Positions 24,443 through 33,414 of a stretch of 64,000 bases of DNA are shown here, piece by piece. The notes below the pieces were generated by a model. That model did no database searches. It was given only the letters and a program-made list of their open reading frames with translations, and was not told where the DNA came from. The position numbers and the translations under genes are program-made. Every line of letters begins with the position of its first letter. Within the stretch, counting starts at the first letter, position 1. This DNA is from CAVOEB01 sp965249645 (GTDB taxonomy: Bacteria > Pseudomonadota > Alphaproteobacteria > UBA828 > JAPUJA01). The DNA lies in NCBI GenBank assembly GCA_965249645.1, contig CBDFML010000012.1, positions 1,116,001 through 1,180,000 of the forward strand. Reading direction: 5' to 3'.

Positions 24443-24471
24443 TTGATAAATTAACCGACTGCCACTATGCT
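24443..24471 (+). promoter_or_regulatory. gltA promoter
   Basis: TTGATA (24443-24448, five of six), 17 bases, TATGCT (24466-24471, four of six), 62 bases before the gltA start. A small perfect dyad, TGCTG-CCG-CAGCA (24468-24480), overlaps the -10 and start region and could be an operator or a leader hairpin. Confidence 0.6.
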
Positions 24472-24533
24472 GCCGCAGCATTAAACAGCGGTGCCGGTTA
24501 GTCCACGCTGCATAAGAAATCGGGGGTTTCTGA

Positions 24534-25868
24534 ATGGGCAAAACGGACAGCACAAACAAAGGCTCTATGCCAAGTCGGACGGTTTCGCTGGTCGACGAAA
24601 ATAATAACAAACTGTCCGAACTCCCCATCCTCGACGGCTCCATCGGCCCGAGCGTCATCGACATCCGCAAGCTATACAAGGATACCGGGCAATTCACCTA
24701 CGACCCCGGTTTTACGGCCACCGGTTCGTGCGAATCCGCAATCACCTATATCGACGGGGAAAAGGGCGAGCTGCTCCATCGGGGCTATTCCATCGAGGAT
24801 CTGGCCAAGAACAGCGACTTCATGGAGGTCGCGTATCTTCTTCTCGACGGCGAATTGCCGACGGCTGACGAAAAAGAGACGTTCGTCGATACGATCCGCC
24901 ACCACACCATGGTAAACGAGCAGCTGATTTACTTTTTCCGGGGATTCCGGCGCGATGCTCACCCCATGGCCATCATGGTCGGCGTCGTGGGCGCACTGTC
25001 CGCGTTCTATCACAACGAGGAAGAAGGGCCCCAGAACGACTACGAACGCATGGTGGCCGAGCACAGACTGATCGCGAAGATGCCAACTATCGCGGCCATG
25101 GCGTACAAGTATTCTATCGGCCAGCCGTTCATCTATCCGCGCAACGAGCTGAGCTATCCCGAGAATTTCCTGTACATGATGTTCGCCGCACCGACGGAAG
25201 AGTTTAAAATTAGGCCATCGTCGGCCCGGGCAATCGACCGTCTGTTCATCCTGCACGCGGATCACGAGCAGAATGCGTCGACCTCGACGGTGCGGCTGGC
25301 CGGTTCGTCGGGAGCGAACCCCTTTGCCTGCATCGCCGCTGGGATCGCATCGTTGTGGGGTCCGGCCCATGGCGGTGCCAACGAAGCGGTGCTCCGCATG
25401 CTGGTGGAAATCGGCTCAGCCGATAACATCTCCGAATTCATCAAGAAAGCCCGCGACAAGGACGACCCCTTCCGGCTGATGGGATTCGGCCACCGGGTCT
25501 ATAAAAACTACGACCCGCGTGCCTCCGTGCTGCGCGAATCCTGCCACGAGGTGCTCGAGGACCTTGGCATCAAGGACGATCCGCTGCTCAAGATCGCGAT
25601 GGAACTGGAACGCATCGCGCTCGAGGACGACTATTTCGTCAAGCGCAAGCTGTTCCCCAACGTCGACTTCTATTCGGGCATCATCCTCAAGGCGATGGGC
25701 TTTCCGTCGCACCTCTTTACGGTGCTGTTCGCGGTTGCCCGAACTGTCGGCTGGGTCGCCCAGTGGAAAGAAATGGTTGAGGATCCGGCACAGAAAATCG
25801 GGCGTCCACGCCAGCTTTACGTCGGCTCGCCAAAGCGCGCGTACATCCCGATCAAGAAACGTGGCTAA
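24534..25868 (+). CDS. gltA: Citrate synthase
   Basis: Condenses acetyl-CoA and oxaloacetate to citrate, entry to the TCA cycle. 444 residues, type II hexameric size range. Active-site blocks are HADHEQNASTSTVRLAGSSG, WGPAHGGANEAV (catalytic His), GFGHRVYKNYDPRA and NVDFYSGIILKAMG (catalytic Asp). ATG at 24534 with GGGGG about eight bases upstream; an internal ATG 11 codons later (MPSRTVSL) is an alternative. Own promoter upstream. It converges on lpxI. Confidence 0.97.
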   Translation: MGKTDSTNKGSMPSRTVSLVDENNNKLSELPILDGSIGPSVIDIRKLYKDTGQFTYDPGFTATGSCESAITYIDGEKGELLHRGYSIEDLAKNSDFMEVAYLLLDGELPTADEKETFVDTIRHHTMVNEQLIYFFRGFRRDAHPMAIMVGVVGALSAFYHNEEEGPQNDYERMVAEHRLIAKMPTIAAMAYKYSIGQPFIYPRNELSYPENFLYMMFAAPTEEFKIRPSSARAIDRLFILHADHEQNASTSTVRLAGSSGANPFACIAAGIASLWGPAHGGANEAVLRMLVEIGSADNISEFIKKARDKDDPFRLMGFGHRVYKNYDPRASVLRESCHEVLEDLGIKDDPLLKIAMELERIALEDDYFVKRKLFPNVDFYSGIILKAMGFPSHLFTVLFAVARTVGWVAQWKEMVEDPAQKIGRPRQLYVGSPKRAYIPIKKRG

Positions 25869-26073
25869 GCTCAACCCCGCTCGACCTCGTTCTCCATCCG
25901 CCGCGGGGCCTCCTTTCCTCCTGCCGATCGTTACGACCACGAGTGCCTGGCCGAAGCGGGGTAGCGCCGCCAACGAGAACCGGTCCGGCCGGTCCGCCTG
26001 GGTGCGGGCAGGCCTTCGCATCGGCCTGCCCCTTAGCGCCCTTGGTGTTTTTTTCTGGGCCTGGTTGACCTGA
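25861..26073 (+). CDS. Possible 70-residue small membrane protein overlapping the end of gltA
   Basis: An open frame with GTG at 25861-25863, overlapping the gltA stop by eight bases. It starts MAKLNPARPRSP and ends with a plausible single membrane helix, LRIGLPLSALGVFFWAWLT. The only stretch longer than 200 bases between gltA and lpxI is this one. No clear ribosome-binding site. The frame continues upstream into gltA, so an open frame by chance is quite possible. Low confidence. Confidence 0.25.
   Translation: MAKLNPARPRSPSAAGPPFLLPIVTTTSAWPKRGSAANENRSGRSAWVRAGLRIGLPLSALGVFFWAWLT
26006..26031. terminator. Strong hairpin between convergent gltA and lpxI
   Basis: GGGCAGGCC (26006-26014), 8-base loop, GGCCTGCCC (26023-26031): a perfect 9-base stem. 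Seven Ts occur at 26048-26054, 16 bases beyond the stem, too far for a standard intrinsic terminator. Position between convergent genes suggests a transcript-end role. Confidence 0.45.
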
Positions 26074-26088
26074 CGCCGCAACCGCTCT

Positions 26089-26922
26089 CTAGCACAGCAC
26101 CTCGCCTTGGGCGACCCCGACCACGAACAACCCCGCCTCGTCGGCTGCGCGGATCACCGCGGGACGATCAATGATGAGGGATTGTTCCGCCTCGATAGCG
26201 ATTCCCCGGAGGCCTGCCGTGCGCGCCGCCTCAATTGTGTGCACACCTATCGTGGGTAGATCGACCCGGCGTTCCTGATCCGGTTTCTTGACCTTCGCAA
26301 GAACCCCGCCTGGACCCTCCTGGCGCAGCCGACCGCAACGGTCGACCAGCTCGTCCGTGCCTTCTTTGGCCTCGACACCAAGCACGACGCCCTGTTGGGC
26401 GACCGCCGCCTGGCCGACATCCAACGAGCCAAGCGCACGGGCCGCCTCGATGGCGACCGCGATATCGGCCCAAGCTGCCTCATCGGGCTCGATCGCCCCC
26501 AGAACCCCGGCGGGCGCGAGCAAGTTGGCCACAATGTCGTCGGCCCCAACGACCCCGAACCCCTCGCTCTCCAGTTCGTCGACCACGAGCTGTAAAAGAG
26601 CGCCGTCACCTTTAGCAGCCGCGCGTCCGAGTCGCTTGAGCATCTTGATACCGCGCCAATCGGGCTTGAGCGCGCTCAGAGGCGGCCGCCGCATTCCGCC
26701 CGCGAGGACGACCTCATCCACTGCGGCACCATGCAACGCCTTGACTACCGCGCTGACCGCGCCAAGACGAACCCACGCATGGGGTACGGCGTCGACAAGT
26801 TCGGGCGACGTATCGCCCTCAAACGCGATGACGAACACATCACGGCCCGCGGCCCGCGCGGCCTCGATCAGCCGGGCGGGCAGATCGCCCGAACCGGCGA
26901 GAATGCCGAGCTTAGGAGCCAC
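26089..26922 (-). CDS. lpxI: UDP-2,3-diacylglucosamine pyrophosphatase LpxI
   Basis: Hydrolyses UDP-2,3-diacylglucosamine to lipid X in lipid A synthesis; LpxI replaces LpxH in alphaproteobacteria. 277 residues from a GTG at 26920-26922, which overlaps the end of lpxA by 11 bases. Motifs are KLGILAGSGDLPARLIEAAR at the start and VDLPTIGVHTIEAA late in the protein (LpxI C-terminal domain). The purine-rich AGAGGAG lies almost against the GTG, closer than usual. In related genomes lpxB follows; here the next gene is convergent gltA and lpxB is absent. Confidence 0.93.
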   Translation of the reverse strand: MAPKLGILAGSGDLPARLIEAARAAGRDVFVIAFEGDTSPELVDAVPHAWVRLGAVSAVVKALHGAAVDEVVLAGGMRRPPLSALKPDWRGIKMLKRLGRAAAKGDGALLQLVVDELESEGFGVVGADDIVANLLAPAGVLGAIEPDEAAWADIAVAIEAARALGSLDVGQAAVAQQGVVLGVEAKEGTDELVDRCGRLRQEGPGGVLAKVKKPDQERRVDLPTIGVHTIEAARTAGLRGIAIEAEQSLIIDRPAVIRAADEAGLFVVGVAQGEVLC

Positions 26923-27712
26923 TCTCCTCTTTCGGCTGGCAAATCGAGCGCGAGCTCTCGGTCTTGATGAAGCGGATGATGTCGCGCACGGCCTCGTTGT
27001 CCTGGAACATCTCGTCGACGTCTTCCAGGCGCTCCGCCATAGTGCCTTCGGGCGCAAACAGCATGCGGTAGGCATTGCGCAGGACATGGATCATGTCGCG
27101 CGAAAATCCGCGCCGGCGCAGACCGATCAGGTTGAGGCCGACGAGCCGAGCCCTATCCCCCATCACAGAACCGTAGGGAATGACATCGTTCTCGACCCCC
27201 GACATGCCGCCCACGATCGCGTGCGCTCCAATGCGGACGAACTGGTGAATTGCCGTAAGACCGCCAAGAATGGCGAAATCCTCGATAGCGACATGCCCGG
27301 CGAGGGTCGCGTTGTTCGCCATGATGACGTTGTTGCCGATCTGGCAATCATGGGCGACGTGTGCGCCCATCATGAACAGGCAGCCGTCACCTACCCGTGT
27401 CAGCATACCGCCACCTTCGGTGCCCGGGTTCATGGTGACGTGCTCGCGGATCACATTCTTCGCTCCGATCTCAAGTCGCGAGGGCTCGCCGGCGTATTTC
27501 AGGTCCTGGGGCTGATGGCCGATGGAGGCGAACGGAAAAACGTGGCAGCCCGGTCCCATGACCGTTCGCCCGGTCACCACCGCATGGGATTCAACGATCG
27601 AGCCTGCGCCGATTTCGACGTCACCGTCGATGATGGAATAGGGCCCGATACGCACGTCGTCCGCGAGGCGCGCCGCCGGATCCAAAATCGCCGTAGCATG
27701 GATATCGGGCAT
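26912..27712 (-). CDS. lpxA: Acyl-ACP--UDP-N-acetylglucosamine O-acyltransferase
   Basis: First step of lipid A synthesis: 3-O-acylation of UDP-GlcNAc, in the cytosol. 266 residues. Left-handed beta-helix built from hexapeptide repeats (IGPYSIIDGDVEIGAGSIV and many more), catalytic His about residue 121 in MGAHVAHDCQIGNN, and a helical C-terminal part (IGLRRRGFSRD onward) as usual. The start is adjacent to the fabZ stop with no gap, and the end overlaps lpxI. The lpxD-fabZ-lpxA-lpxI string is compact and certainly one operon. Confidence 0.97.
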   Translation of the reverse strand: MPDIHATAILDPAARLADDVRIGPYSIIDGDVEIGAGSIVESHAVVTGRTVMGPGCHVFPFASIGHQPQDLKYAGEPSRLEIGAKNVIREHVTMNPGTEGGGMLTRVGDGCLFMMGAHVAHDCQIGNNVIMANNATLAGHVAIEDFAILGGLTAIHQFVRIGAHAIVGGMSGVENDVIPYGSVMGDRARLVGLNLIGLRRRGFSRDMIHVLRNAYRMLFAPEGTMAERLEDVDEMFQDNEAVRDIIRFIKTESSRSICQPKEESGS

Positions 27713-28183
27713 CTAGTCGTCCATGATCATTGCGGTATAGACGGCTTCGGCGACGACGGTTTCGTCGACTGTCGCCACGCCTTTGAATTTCCATACATTG
27801 CGGCGGCTACGCTGTTTCGTTACCGAAACGCGCATCGTGTCGCCGGGGACCACGGGCTGGCGAAAACGGCAATCGTCGATCGACATGAAATAAACCAACT
27901 TGCCCTCCGCATTGGGACCCAAGGTCTCGACCACGAGAACGGCGGCGGTCTGGGCCATCGCTTCGATAATCAGCACACCCGGCATCACCGCACGGCTCGG
28001 AAAATGGCCCTGAAACTGAGGCTCGTTGATCGATACGTTCTTGATTCCCACCGCGCTCACGTCAGGCACGACCTCGATCATGCGGTCGATCATAAGAAAC
28101 GGATAGCGATGCGGAATCTTCTGCTTGATCGTTTCGATATCCATATCGGCGACCCGCCGGGGCGCCTCGGCTTTATCACCCAT
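27713..28183 (-). CDS. fabZ: 3-hydroxyacyl-ACP dehydratase FabZ
   Basis: Dehydrates 3-hydroxyacyl-ACP in fatty acid elongation, competing with LpxA and LpxD for the same intermediates, which explains its place among lipid A genes. 156 residues; hot-dog fold. Catalytic His25 in IPHRYPFLMIDR and Glu74 in AVMPGVLIIEAMAQ. The ATG at 28181-28183 directly abuts the lpxD stop; a second ATG at codon 14 (MDIETIKQ) would give a more typical N-terminus and cannot be excluded. GAGAAAG lies upstream of the first. Confidence 0.97.
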   Translation of the reverse strand: MGDKAEAPRRVADMDIETIKQKIPHRYPFLMIDRMIEVVPDVSAVGIKNVSINEPQFQGHFPSRAVMPGVLIIEAMAQTAAVLVVETLGPNAEGKLVYFMSIDDCRFRQPVVPGDTMRVSVTKQRSRRNVWKFKGVATVDETVVAEAVYTAMIMDD

Positions 28184-29209
28184 CTACTTCTTTCTCCCTG
28201 TCCTGGTCAGGCGGGACAGCGCCACGGTCTGGCGATGAAACTCCCGAATCGGCACGGACGGGCTGCCGCCCACCGTGGCGCCTGGCTCAATGTTGCGCAT
28301 CACGCCCGACTGCGCCGCAATTTTTGCGCCGGCCCCAATTTTCAAATGCCCCGCCACTCCGGCCTGGCCCCCCATAAAGACGTAATTTTCAAGCTTCGTG
28401 CTTCCCGAGATTCCGACCAGGGCGACGATCACGCATCCCGGACCCAATTCAACGTTGTGCGCAATCTGGACGAGATTGTCGATCATGCATCGGTCGCCAA
28501 TAATGGTATCAGGGCCTGCCCCGCGATCAATCGTGGCATTGGCGCCGATTTCCACGTCGTCGCCCACGATCACCCGGCCGAGCTGAGGAATCTTGAGATG
28601 CTCGGTGGGGTCCGGGGCAAACCCGAAGCCGTCCTGTCCCAACCGGGCGCCCGGATAAATCCGGCAGCGCTCGCCGATCAGACTGTTGAAAATCGATGCG
28701 TTGGCCCCGACATTGCTTCCCGCGCCCAGCACCACGCCGCGTCCGATCACGGCGTTGGAACCAATCCAGCAGCCCGCTCCGATGTCCGCGTTCGCCTGGA
28801 CGACCACGCCCGCCTCTATGCAGCAATCCTCACCGATCCGTGCCTCGGCATCGATGGATGCGGCGGGCGAGACTCCAAGCGACGGGGTCAACGGCGGATA
28901 AAATGCCTGTGCCGCGAGTGCATACGCCCTATAGGGATTTTCCGTGACCAACAGCGCCATCCCCTCGGGCGCCCGCGCAACATATTCGGGATGAACCACG
29001 CAGCCGCCAGCCTTACTCACGGTGAACGCCTCGACGTAGCGCTTGTTGTCGAGAAAGCTCAACTCGCTCGCGTCCGCCGTCTCGAGCGGCGCGACGTCGA
29101 CCAAGCTGCGCGCCGGATCAGCCCCGTCCAGCAACCGTGCACCCGTGCGCTCAGCCAGCTCACCCAGAGAGAACGGCCCTTTTCGATCGTGGAAGCGAGA
29201 ATCCGCCAT
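28184..29209 (-). CDS. lpxD: UDP-3-O-(3-hydroxyacyl)glucosamine N-acyltransferase
   Basis: Third lipid A step: N-acylation of UDP-3-O-acyl-glucosamine. 341 residues from ATG 29207-29209 (MADSRFHDRKGPFSLGELAE). The N-terminal uridine-binding domain includes SELSFLDNKRYVEAF. Next comes a hexapeptide-repeat beta-helix with DGFGFAPD and the catalytic His in NLVQIAHNVELGPG, and then a short C-terminal helix. Sits between skp and fabZ in the standard order. Confidence 0.97.
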   Translation of the reverse strand: MADSRFHDRKGPFSLGELAERTGARLLDGADPARSLVDVAPLETADASELSFLDNKRYVEAFTVSKAGGCVVHPEYVARAPEGMALLVTENPYRAYALAAQAFYPPLTPSLGVSPAASIDAEARIGEDCCIEAGVVVQANADIGAGCWIGSNAVIGRGVVLGAGSNVGANASIFNSLIGERCRIYPGARLGQDGFGFAPDPTEHLKIPQLGRVIVGDDVEIGANATIDRGAGPDTIIGDRCMIDNLVQIAHNVELGPGCVIVALVGISGSTKLENYVFMGGQAGVAGHLKIGAGAKIAAQSGVMRNIEPGATVGGSPSVPIREFHRQTVALSRLTRTGRKK

Positions 29210-29213
29210 CCGC

Positions 29214-29771
29214 CTACTGCTCGGAGAATCGCACTTCGACCCGCGGCAATCGGGCATCGAGCTGCTGCTGAACCTCATCGCTGATATTCATGGAGGGTGC
29301 GGCATAGACCATCGTCGAGGTTGGCAGCACGGCCACGTAACCTCGCTGTGCCGCAAGCTCAGAAATGATGGTGAACACCGCCTGCTGGATCTGCCCCGTT
29401 GCGTTCATCCGTGCCTTTTCGATTCGCTGGTTTAGACCGTTTACCCGATCACGTACCGCGGCAACCCGCTCATCCAATTGGCGCAGCTTCTCCTGGTAGG
29501 CTTCGGGCGCCAGGATCGACTTTTGCATGGCCAACTCCCTGTCCATCTCAACGAGCTTCGCCTCATCCGCGTCGATTTGGGCCTGAATCCGGTCATGCAG
29601 GGCAAGAAGCTGCTGCTGGATGCTCTGGTGAGCCAGTGAGGTCTGAATTATGCGCTCGTATTCAATAACCGCGATATCGGTCGTCACCGCCTGTTGAGCG
29701 CGACCCTGAACGGGAACGAATGCCACCGTCAAAATGATCAAACAGGCAAGCGCCATGCTGCGAATAATCAT
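29214..29771 (-). CDS. skp: OmpH/Skp-family periplasmic chaperone
   Basis: Periplasmic holdase for unfolded outer-membrane proteins on their way to BamA. 185 residues: signal peptide MIIRSMALACLIILTVAFVP, cleaved near GRAQ, then a small beta body (DIAVIEYERIIQTS) and a long coiled-coil of about 90 residues (HDRIQAQIDADEAKLVEMDR onward), ending in the second body strand set (GYVAVLPTSTMVYAA). This is the Skp jellyfish layout. It lies 12 bases after bamA, the usual pairing. Confidence 0.93.
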   Translation of the reverse strand: MIIRSMALACLIILTVAFVPVQGRAQQAVTTDIAVIEYERIIQTSLAHQSIQQQLLALHDRIQAQIDADEAKLVEMDRELAMQKSILAPEAYQEKLRQLDERVAAVRDRVNGLNQRIEKARMNATGQIQQAVFTIISELAAQRGYVAVLPTSTMVYAAPSMNISDEVQQQLDARLPRVEVRFSEQ

Positions 29772-29783
29772 GAAAAATTCTGC

Positions 29784-32090
29784 CTAGAATGTGGTTCCGA
29801 AATTGATACGGAATAGCTCTTCTTCATCGACATCTTCCTTGACCACCGCTTTGGTCAACTCGAATCCGATCGGACCGAAGGGGGACACGTAAGAGAGCCC
29901 GACGCCGACGCCAACCCGCGGGCTGCCCTCGTCAAAGATACTCGGATCCTCCTCATCGACGATTGTAAGGCTGCCGATATCTGTAAACATGTTGCCCCGC
30001 ACCGGAAACTCGGCGGGCAGGCCTAGCGGAAAGCCCACGCCGATACTTGCAACATATTGCAGATTACCGCCCAGTGCGTCACCTGTCGTCAAATCCCGGG
30101 GACCGATACCGGAAGCGTCGAACCCGCGCATGGAGCCGCCGCCTAAAAAAAAGCGCTCGCTGATACGGACATCGTCGCCGGCAAAACCGAAAATAAATCC
30201 CTCTTCAAAAGAGATGTTCGCGATCCACTGTTCCGAGAGCGGGTAGTAATACGCGTAATTGAATTGATTTCGGAAATATTTCTCGCTGCCGCCAAAGCCG
30301 GCAAGGTCCTGCGAAAAGCTGATCAAAAAGCCTTCTCGTGGGAAGATCCGACTGTCGCGCCGATCCAGTGTAAGCGTGTGGCCGAGCGCGGAAATAACCG
30401 ATGAGCCTTCCTGTTCCTTGACGAACCGGGACGCGTCGTCATCAACATCCTCAATCTCATCCCGACGGACGATGTAGCGTAGCGTATGACGCAATTCCTC
30501 GGTGACCGAATAGCTGATATTGGTGCCGAGACCGAGTTCCTCCCGAAAAAACGATGATTCCCGACGACTATCGGTTGTGCGACGGAATATATTGGCGCCC
30601 GCGGCGAGGTCGCGATTGAACAGGTAAGGCTCCGTAAATCCCAGATCAAGGAGCTGGCGCTGGGTCGAGATCGACGCGCTCAGTCGGAGGATCTGGCCAC
30701 GTCCCAGGAGATTGTTTTCCTGAATACCGAAATCGGCGATCAGGCCGTTAAATGTCGAGAACCCGCCGCCGAGGTTGATCGTGCCCGTCGCCTGCTCTTC
30801 CAGGTTGACAGCAATGATCGTCTGGTCGGGTGCGTCGCCGGGCAGGGCTTCCAGCTCAACAGTCGAGAAAAACGCGAGGTTTTCAATCCGTTGCTTGGAG
30901 CGCCGGAATTTCGCGGTATTGAACGCGTCACCTTCGACGAAGCGGAACTCGCGTCGGATCACTTCGTCGAGCGTTCGCGAGTTGCCAGATATATCGATAC
31001 GTTGCACATAGACGCGCGGCCCCTCGTTGACCATATACGTCACGTCGATCGAACGACGGTCCCGGTCAAGGTTTACGTCCGGCTGAATATCGACGAACGC
31101 GTATCCGAGGTTGCCGACTTCATCGGTCAGATCCTGGATCGTCGATTCCACTGCGTCGGCGTCGTACCAATCTCCCGGCGACGTGGTGAGGAAAGGCACT
31201 AGCTGCCCGGCCGGAAGATCCCGCAGCCGACTGTCTACATAGACCCCGCCAAAGCGATAGCGCACGCCTTCCTCGATCGTGACGGTGATGAAAAACGCCT
31301 CGCGGTCCCGTGTCAGCTCGGCAACTGCCGACATGACTCGGAAATCGGCATAGCCGTGGGACAAATAGAAGCGGCGCAGCAGCTCTCGATCGAAGGTGAT
31401 AGCGTCGGGATCGTAGACGTCCGCGGTCGTAAGAAAGCGCCACCATCTCGATTCCCTGGTTTGCACCACTTCGCGCAACTCGCCGTCGGTGAATTTCTCA
31501 TTGCCGACGAACGCGATCTTGCGCACCTCGGTGATCGGTCCTTCGTCGATTTCGAACACCAGGTTGACGCGGTTATCCGACAAGCGGATCACCTTGGGCT
31601 CGACGGTGGCGGCAAACCGGCCCGTGCGCCGATAAAGCTCAATCAGACGCTGCACGTCGTTTTGGACACGCGTGCGGGTGTAGACCATGCGGGGGCGCAA
31701 CTGAACCTCGGATCCCAGGTTGTCGTCGTCGAACTTATCGTTTCCCTCGAATGCCACGCGATTGATGATCGGGTTCTCGACAACCCGGACGATCAGCGCA
31801 GATGCCTCACGGCGCAACACGACATCGGCAAACAAGCCGGTCGCAAACAGGCTTTTCAGTGACCGGTCGATTAGCCCCGGATCGAACGGATCGCCAATAC
31901 GAATCGTCATGTAAGAACGAATTGTCTCGGGCTCGATCCGCTGGTTGCCCTCTACCTCGATATCGTGAACCAAATCGGAAAGGCCGAGCTCCTGAGCGTC
32001 GGACGGTGAGACCGCCAGCGGTCCCGCGCCGAGCGCCATCAGGATGCATGTCCCAACGACGGCAAAGAGACGTTTCAGACTCAGGACCAC
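29784..32090 (-). CDS. bamA: Outer membrane protein assembly factor BamA
   Basis: Core of the BAM complex, inserting beta-barrels into the outer membrane. 768 residues: signal peptide (about 1-32, cleaved near SDAQE), five POTRA domains (about 38-425; for example IEVEGNQRIEPETIRSYM and FEGNDKFDDDNL starts), then a 16-strand barrel. The barrel has the conserved MRGFDASGIGPRDL loop-6 motif (VRGF/Y type) and ends in aromatic Phe (FGTTF), the recognition signal. Between rseP and skp as expected. Confidence 0.97.
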   Translation of the reverse strand: MVLSLKRLFAVVGTCILMALGAGPLAVSPSDAQELGLSDLVHDIEVEGNQRIEPETIRSYMTIRIGDPFDPGLIDRSLKSLFATGLFADVVLRREASALIVRVVENPIINRVAFEGNDKFDDDNLGSEVQLRPRMVYTRTRVQNDVQRLIELYRRTGRFAATVEPKVIRLSDNRVNLVFEIDEGPITEVRKIAFVGNEKFTDGELREVVQTRESRWWRFLTTADVYDPDAITFDRELLRRFYLSHGYADFRVMSAVAELTRDREAFFITVTIEEGVRYRFGGVYVDSRLRDLPAGQLVPFLTTSPGDWYDADAVESTIQDLTDEVGNLGYAFVDIQPDVNLDRDRRSIDVTYMVNEGPRVYVQRIDISGNSRTLDEVIRREFRFVEGDAFNTAKFRRSKQRIENLAFFSTVELEALPGDAPDQTIIAVNLEEQATGTINLGGGFSTFNGLIADFGIQENNLLGRGQILRLSASISTQRQLLDLGFTEPYLFNRDLAAGANIFRRTTDSRRESSFFREELGLGTNISYSVTEELRHTLRYIVRRDEIEDVDDDASRFVKEQEGSSVISALGHTLTLDRRDSRIFPREGFLISFSQDLAGFGGSEKYFRNQFNYAYYYPLSEQWIANISFEEGFIFGFAGDDVRISERFFLGGGSMRGFDASGIGPRDLTTGDALGGNLQYVASIGVGFPLGLPAEFPVRGNMFTDIGSLTIVDEEDPSIFDEGSPRVGVGVGLSYVSPFGPIGFELTKAVVKEDVDEEELFRINFGTTF

Positions 32091-32105
32091 TCTACTGCCG
32101 CACGA

Positions 32106-33236
32106 TCAAAAGAGATTCCCAACCCATTGAACGACCCCGAGATTCTTGAAGTCATTCCATAACACGAAGCCAATCAGCAACACTATCAGGCCCAGGCCAA
32201 CTCGAAATACCATTTCCAGCGCCCGTGCGCCGAGCGGTCGGCCACGCACGGCCTCGATGCCATAAATCAGCAGGTGGCCACCGTCGAGCATGGGAACTGG
32301 AAACAGATTGATCAGCCCCAGATTAATCGACAGAATCGCCATGAAAAAGACGAGCGATGCCAGTCCCTGCTCTGCGACTTGGCCCGAAATCTGAGCGATT
32401 CGAAGCGGCCCGCTCAGATCATCTGTGGATCGCGACCCTGAGATCATCTGGCCGACAGCCTTCAGGGTCTCGCCCGTAAACAGGAAGGTCTGCTTGAAAC
32501 CGAGCCAGATGGCCGAGCCCGGATCATGCTGCACGAAACCAACGCGTCCACCACGAATTCCGAGTTGACCGATCTGGCGAACCGTGCCGAATCGGTCTTC
32601 CCGCTGGACTTCCTGGGGCGTCACCGTCAGGAGCACCGAACCGCCGGCGCGCTCCACCATCACTTCGAGCGGCCGCCCTGGCGCCTCCACAACGATGGCA
32701 ACGATATCCTCGAAGCGTTCGATGCGCGCCCCGTCGATCTCCTGGAACACGTCGCCCGGTGCAATCCCCGCCTCCTCGGCGGCGGAGCCCGGCACCACCT
32801 CGACCACTTCGGGGGCCGTGAACTGCTGGCCAACCGTCGCAAACAGGATCGCCAGCAACACGATGGCCAGAATAAAGTTTGCGAACGGGCCGGCAAACAC
32901 CACCGCCGCCCGTTGGTGAAGCCGCTTGTGATGGAACGAAACGGCGCGCTCCTCCTCACTCAATTCGGGCAGTTCTTCCCCCGGCTGACTTGCCGCGCCC
33001 GCATCACCGAAAAATTTCACATAACCGCCGAGCGGGATCAGACTGATTTTCCAGCGCGTCAGCTTGCGATCCGTCCAACCCACGATTTCGGGGCCAAAAC
33101 CGATCGAAAATGTTTGCACGCGCACGCCGTTCATCCGGGCAATCAGGTAATGGCCAAGCTCGTGGAAAAACACCACCACCGTGAGGACGACGAGGAACGC
33201 CCAGAGGTAATTCCAGATTCCCGCAATCCATTCCAT
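32106..33236 (-). CDS. rseP: Site-2 intramembrane metalloprotease RseP
   Basis: Inner-membrane zinc protease that trims anti-sigma factors or signal peptide remnants. 376 residues. HELGH (His25, Glu26, His29) lies in the first membrane helix, the PDZ domain in the middle (about 125-205, with PGSAAEEAGIAPGD), and NLFPVPMLDGGHLL near residue 320 supplies the third zinc ligand Asp. Usually dxr lies directly upstream; here the 235 bases upstream hold no dxr but a promoter (33386-33414). Confidence 0.96.
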   Translation of the reverse strand: MEWIAGIWNYLWAFLVVLTVVVFFHELGHYLIARMNGVRVQTFSIGFGPEIVGWTDRKLTRWKISLIPLGGYVKFFGDAGAASQPGEELPELSEEERAVSFHHKRLHQRAAVVFAGPFANFILAIVLLAILFATVGQQFTAPEVVEVVPGSAAEEAGIAPGDVFQEIDGARIERFEDIVAIVVEAPGRPLEVMVERAGGSVLLTVTPQEVQREDRFGTVRQIGQLGIRGGRVGFVQHDPGSAIWLGFKQTFLFTGETLKAVGQMISGSRSTDDLSGPLRIAQISGQVAEQGLASLVFFMAILSINLGLINLFPVPMLDGGHLLIYGIEAVRGRPLGARALEMVFRVGLGLIVLLIGFVLWNDFKNLGVVQWVGNLF

Positions 33237-33385
33237 GACGATGCCGTTTCAGAACCATACCGGGCGCAAAGCCCCGGCGGAATCGAGCAGATACACAAGG
33301 CGGGCATTCGACACGCAACCCCGCGTCGTGCCCGCCCCCTTGGTCACGCAACGAAACATTTTTTCCGTATGCGTCACGCCGCGCG

Positions 33386-33414
33386 ATTGTAGGAAGCGCG
33401 CTGGTCCTTGGCAA
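33386..33414 (-). promoter_or_regulatory. Strong sigma-70-type promoter for rseP-bamA-lpx operon
   Basis: On the minus strand TTGCCA (33414-33409, five of six), 17 bases, TACAAT (33391-33386, five of six). It lies in the 235-base gap between cdsA and rseP. Start would be near 33379, giving an untranslated leader of about 140 bases that includes a 36-codon open frame (33359-33249, starting MFRCVTKG). Confidence 0.65.

Noticed and set aside
26048..26054. T-run after gltA as intrinsic terminator
   Set aside because: The T-run starts 16 bases beyond the hairpin stem, too far to act with it.
26288..29284. Very long open frame (998 codons) on the plus strand opposite lpxI-lpxA-fabZ-lpxD
   Set aside because: Antisense frame to four genes with clear family motifs; composition is the mirror of GC-rich third positions and no domain is recognisable.
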